64,000 bases of DNA. It comes from Liopterus haemorrhoidalis. Its lineage: Eukaryota > Arthropoda > Insecta > Coleoptera > Dytiscidae. The DNA lies in contig OZ020623.1 in the NCBI GenBank assembly GCA_963971575.1, positions 16,928,980-16,992,979 on the forward strand, given 5' to 3'. This document shows, piece by piece, positions 52,301 to 58,300 of this stretch; positions within the stretch are counted from its first letter, which is position 1; each line of letters opens with the position of its first letter. A program made the translations under genes and the position numbers. Under the pieces are notes generated by a model, which saw only the letters and a program-made list of their open reading frames with translations, was not told the DNA's origin and ran no database searches.

Positions 52301-55300
52301 AGATTTTTGTTTATAATAGGACATTTACTGTGTTTGGTATGTTCCTAATAGGACAGTTTATACTAGTTTTCATATACTTAAATTGAATTAAAACCTGCTC
52401 CAGCCGTCAGTTGTATATTTGAATAAAAAAGTAGGACGGTTTAGACCGTCATGACCTGAGCTAGGAAAAATATTCGACGGCTATAGCCGTACTGTCCGCG
52501 AACGTGTTAAGATCTGGGGGGGGGGCAAAAAAATGTTGAGTAAAATTTGGGGGGCCAGGAAATATTTTTTATCGTTTACATATGAAAATACAGGAATGAC
52601 CTAAAAAAAAAGGTCGTCGCTTCTAAAATATATTTTTTTCCAAGCAATTCTAGGGGGGCCAACTGGGGGCCAGAGCAACTTTTAGGAGCCCCCCCCCCCC
52701 GAACCCCCCACTAGCGCCGCCACTGATGGACATCCATATGTTCTAGCTTACCTATGGGCTATTATAGGCGGAAAAATTTTAGTGAGTCACGAAGAAAAAG
52801 TGTGAAAATTACCGGGTCACGGGAAACGCTGGACTATTCCAAAGCTTTAAGCGGAACCAAATGGAGTTTTTTTTTTATGTTATCACATTATTTGTGAAAA
52901 TTGTAAATTAAAAAAAAATCACAACTTAAAAAACGGTTAGAGAAAACGACCTGAGGTTAGAATTTTTGGATTCCTTGTAGTTTATCTAGTCTAGAAATTT
53001 TGAGGTCTTATTCGTTTAGCGTATTTTAAAATCATGACAAATTTTACTATAGCGGGATTTATAGAAATTTTCATTTCCGGATGGACATATCTCAAAAACT
53101 AAATGCGATAAAGACCTGCGGTTGAAATTTTTGAAATCTTAAAGTCCTAATTCACTTGTAACCAAATTTTGAAACACAAACATTTTTGAAAACATATTTG
53201 ATAAATCCTAACTAAAAAATGGTTAGGAATAGAAATATGCGGATTGTATTTTTAAAATTACCCTACATAGTTAAGTCTAAAAAAAAATGGGCTTTAATAA
53301 ACCAATAGTTAAGTTTTGTATGGGCAGTAATCCAAAACCCTTGAAAATGGTCAAAAATCGTAAGGGGTAGACCTTAGAAATATCGAGATTTTAATGCAAA
53401 AAAATGTTGTCTCCTATTTTATTAAAAATTGGTATAAATATGTATTTTTGGTCACATTTGGTCATCAACAAAATCGGGTCCGTTTTGAAATTTGGGCAAA
53501 AGTTTTGGAATTATAGGCAAAAAACTAACCCAAATCGGCTCTACCTCAAATACTAAGAAAGCATGAATTTTTTAACTATTTTTTTTCATAATCCTTACCC
53601 CAAAATTAGCTTAAAGCTATATTTTGGCTAAAATCGGAAACAAAAAATTTTTCATCATAATTTCAAAATTTTTGGTGAGAAATTTTTTTAAATTTTATTA
53701 GAAATTTGGAATAGGTTATTACAAACCTTTAGGCGTAACTAGATTTTAAAATCTAGTAATTTTTAGAAATATAAAAATAAAAACAGTAGGTTAAGTTTCA
53801 CAAATTCTTTAATACTCGATACGTATTCCGGCTGTGATGCCATTTTCAAGAGTTTCTTACAAACTAATAAATACAAACATTATTTTTTATTATATAGTTA
53901 TCCAGGTAAATACTTATGGCTGAAAGCAGATAAAAGGCACAGAAGAAAAAGATCTATTAAAACAAGGACTTTCATATGGCCCAGTCACCAAAATCCATAA
54001 ACAAGACATCGAAAACCTGCGTGTGGACAGTGAAACAGCCCTCAAAAATGAACCTAGCAGTGTCAAGTTTAGTGTTACTTCTGTGATTAAGAAAAGTGTA
54101 CATTTAAATATGAAACCAAGTACAGGCGATTCCGCTTAATTGGGCCACCGCTTAATTGTGGCAGCCGCTTATTTGGGCCAAATCAAAAGAATAGAAACCA
54201 AACCAAGGAACCAACAGTAAATTTACATGTTTAATTGGGACAACATTCCGCTTAATTGGGACAGTAAATTTAAGATCACAGTACATATTATGTTACACAT
54301 ATTCTCAAGAAAAAATATGTAGAAAGAATTTAATATTACAGCGTTATTTTATGCAGGAAGGAAATGAAGGGTGCCCTACATCCGCACTGAATACCTGTGC
54401 TGATTTTGTAGAAGAGAAATGTTACAAAAACAAAAGACAGACCACACTTGACGCATTTTTGCATTGAATTAAATTGTATGTACCTATTGATTATTTTATT
54501 TTGGAATTTATTATTTTTTCTTAAAAGTTTATATTTTTTGGTTATATGTAATTTATAGTTTTGTCCAAGAGTTTATAAAATAAAATTATTGAAAGAAAAC
54601 TATGCATTGTTTAATTTTATGTGAAATTCGCTTAATTGGGGCAGCCGCTTAATTGGGCCAAAATGCGTAAGTCCCGATGTGTCCCAATTAAGTGGAATCG
54701 ACTGTATATATTATTTATATTATTTAATTTTTTTCATATTTTTTATTATTTACATATTTAGACTTTTATTTATATTCTTGGCGTAGATTTTATGGAGAAA
54801 ATTCTCCATGTAATTTGTTTTTACGCAGTTATATATTTTTTAGGTTATCTGACATATAAATATTTTTTGACACTTGACAATTAACAGATCAAGATAGAGG
54901 ACTAATGTGAGGCCAAAAGACAGCCCAGCTGATTGTGCCCAAAGAAGAAGTTATTGATATAATTATTAGACCTTCATATATACATATATTTTTAATTTTT
55001 ATTTACAATAATTATTTAAATAACAAACTTTAGCTCTGAAGATATATTGTTTGTTTTATTGCTTTATTTAAACTCTTTTAGCCAAATCTCTCTTTTTATA
55101 TATAGTACATAATTTTTAAAATTAATATTTTTTTAACTTTTTCAATTTCCCCATTAACCTGAATTTATGTCGTATAAATAACGTAAGTGTATTATCTGCC
55201 TTGTTTATTTCAATATCTTATAAACCTTCTTTAAATAAAAAAAAAAATCACTTGCTAACCCAGTTACTACGCCCATGCCCTAGTTGTATCTAATTTTAAA

Positions 55301-58300
55301 TTTTCCGCTATACTGTATTTGTCCAGTGTAAATCGTACTCGGTTCGCAGCGCTATCTACTTTTTTTTTATTTGAAATAGACCATAGTAATTTTTATCTAT
55401 TAATTCGGACTTTTGGTCATTTTGTTTAAGCTTTGTAAATCATACTCACATTGCAAATTTTAGATTAAATTGATTGTCATTATAAAATATCCTTTTCATT
55501 GCATTTTATTCGTCTTTATTTGTCTTGAAAATACATAAAAATGTGTCATAATTTTAATAAATGTGATTCGTTTCCATGGTTTAACTGTTGGAATTTTAAA
55601 TTTTCACATACCAAACGTGAAACATGAAATAACCCAAGCAAGGTCCCATCTCGTGACAACTTAAAAGAACAAAATTCCCATTTAGTTGCGCCTAAACGTT
55701 TGGAATAGCCTGTACTAGTTTTCAAAATATAGTTCCGATTAAATCAAAGAAACAGACATATTACAAAATTAGATAAATAAACTATTATTTCGCTTTCGTT
55801 CCGCTCTATGTCCCTTCTTAAAAATATCTTACCGTATCTAGGTGCTGGTTCATCTATTGAACGAACAACCCTATATGAATTTTTTCTAGTATGATTTGAA
55901 ATGTCAGCAAGAAGTATGTTAGCGAATAAAGAACTCTTGGAATGTAGACCCCATCTTTCTTGACCTTCGGGGCCGACCTGAGCAAGTAGCGGTGCCACAT
56001 ACGATGCATCGAATGAACTTTGTAAACCTTTATCAACTAATACTTCTCCATGAGAATCCGTCCATGTACTATTCGAGAAATGATATATTTCCAAATTACC
56101 TACAACAAAAATATATATGAAATCTATTGTATTTATAGATTTTTATGTATAATAAAAAAATGTATCGAGAGAAAATTGACGTGGAGTTAATTTTCGTCCA
56201 TTTCATGATTTCATATGTACTGTGTGATCAAATTAATTTATAATTAGGCAGTGGCAGCTCTAAGACTAAGCAACTGAAGGGGCAGTCAAAGAAATTAAAA
56301 AACTACAGTTTTTTTTTTCATGTTAAAGATTGTTCAGATCGACCATATGATATTTATTGGACTGTTTGGGCGCAAATGGCCTTTGATGCAGTACATAAAA
56401 ATTTATGTCCCTATCCTATGCGGATGATATGGTTTTGTTGGCAACAAAAGAAGAAGAAATGCAGGGAATGCTGAAAAGGTTTGAAAAATACCTTTCCAAG
56501 AAAAAACTCAATCTAAATGCAGCTAAATCTAAAATCATGTTGTTTCGAAAGGGAGGTGGAAGGGAGAAAGTAGAAAAATGGACATGGGGAGAAGAGAAAA
56601 TAGAAAAAGTAAAGGAATATAAATACCTAGCGTACCAATTTAGAAGCAACGGAGGCACAGAGGCACATACGAGACTATTAAATAAGAAGGCCATGCTAGC
56701 CCTACCGCAAGTATGGAGTATCGGGGAACGGAAATTCAAAGGGGATTATAGAACTCGTATGCTCATGTACGAGGCGTTGATAAAAAATATAATAATGTAT
56801 GGAGCAGAAGTATGGAGATGGGCGGAACGAGAACATATAGAAAAAGTACAAATAATATACTTAAATGGATGTTGGGAGTAGACACGAACACACCAACATA
56901 CATTACACTGGAAGAGACGAAAATAAAGAAAATAAAAATAGAGGCAGTCAAAAAAACCATAAAATATGAAGAAAATATAATTAAACATCCGGAAAAAGAA
57001 ATTCTTTATGAATGCTGGAGGAAAATGGAAAAAACGGAATCAACAAGGAAAGCCACTATCAAGATGGGAAAAGGAAATGTACGAATATTGTGGCTACTCA
57101 ACAACAGCGGTAACACCACAAAGAATGAATGGAAAAGAATTGGGGCACGAAGTAACAGAGCGAATGATCGACATACAAGAAACGGAGCAAGATACAAAAA
57201 TAAGAGAATCAAGATATAATAGCAAATATGAAAAGACCTGGACGGTGAGAAAACCACAGTATTTGACAGAAAAAGGCAGTAGAGAGAAGAAAAAAGTGAT
57301 AGCGAGATTTAGATGTGGAAATGAGGAGAGGGACAATAATTTTTGGATGAAAGAGGAAAAAAGAACATGTAGAATATGCAGGGAAGGTAAGGAGACAATA
57401 GAACATTTGCTGGAAGAATGTGAAGAAATACGACACAGAACGGAAACGAAAAAGGAAATTTTGAATGAAACAGGAAGTGGGTATGAATGGATGAAAAAAG
57501 TGAAAAACAGAAGGGACAAAATTAAGGAAAAGAGTCAACGAAGACATTAACTAAAGGAGAAGGAGAGTAGATTTTAAGCCGAAAGGCTAAAATTATAATT
57601 ATTAAATTATTAAGTGTAAGTTAATTACCGTAAGATAAATGTAGTACATAATTTTTCATAATAAAAATATCTATCATAAAAATTTTAACAATAAAATTTT
57701 GTAGTCGAAATTAATTGTAACGTTAAAATTAAAACCGCAGTGGTACTGAGTTTTTATTATACACCACACTTTGTAACAATTTTAAGTTAGACATAGTAAA
57801 ACATATTTAATATTTGATTTAAATTAAAATAGATAAATAAATTAAAATGGTTTATACACAAATTCAATTTTTCTATTTTTACTTATATAGTCAGCGCCCG
57901 CTTAACGTATACAATGCGTACACAGATTCCCGTACGTTAATCGAACGTACGTTAAGCGGACGGTATATTTCCGTATAAATGCATGTAAATACGATTAATT
58001 GGTACATACTTTCGGTCCCCATGTTCATACGAACGTACATTTGTTCGTACGAACGTACATTTTTTCGTACGAACGTACATTAGTTCGCACGAACGTACAC
58101 CTTTTTTTTTTATAAATGACCAATGTTCATTGATTGTTTTGAAGTTATATTTAGGCAAGATATGCGTATGAAGCTTGAAATACAGTGTTACCAACTTCAA
58201 TCTTTCAATTTTCCCCCTTCTCTCACACTTACAGTGAAGAATCAATAAATACGTCGAACGCAGCCGAATATGTACACGTATTTACGAGTGCTTTTCTGTG

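Larger units (their letters stand above)
51911..52831. mobile_element. hAT element with two nested insertions
   Basis: Ends CAGGGTTTCCC and CAGCGTTTCCC (complement), with an 8-bp duplication AACTATTC/GACTATTC (one mismatch). GGGTCGCGACCC and ACCGGGT motifs lie inside the ends. Holds 52224-52725. Confidence 0.85.

Noticed and set aside
57006..57547. Long minus-strand ORFs rich in Phe/Ser
   Set aside because: Shadows of the Lys/Glu-rich LINE reading frame on the plus strand.
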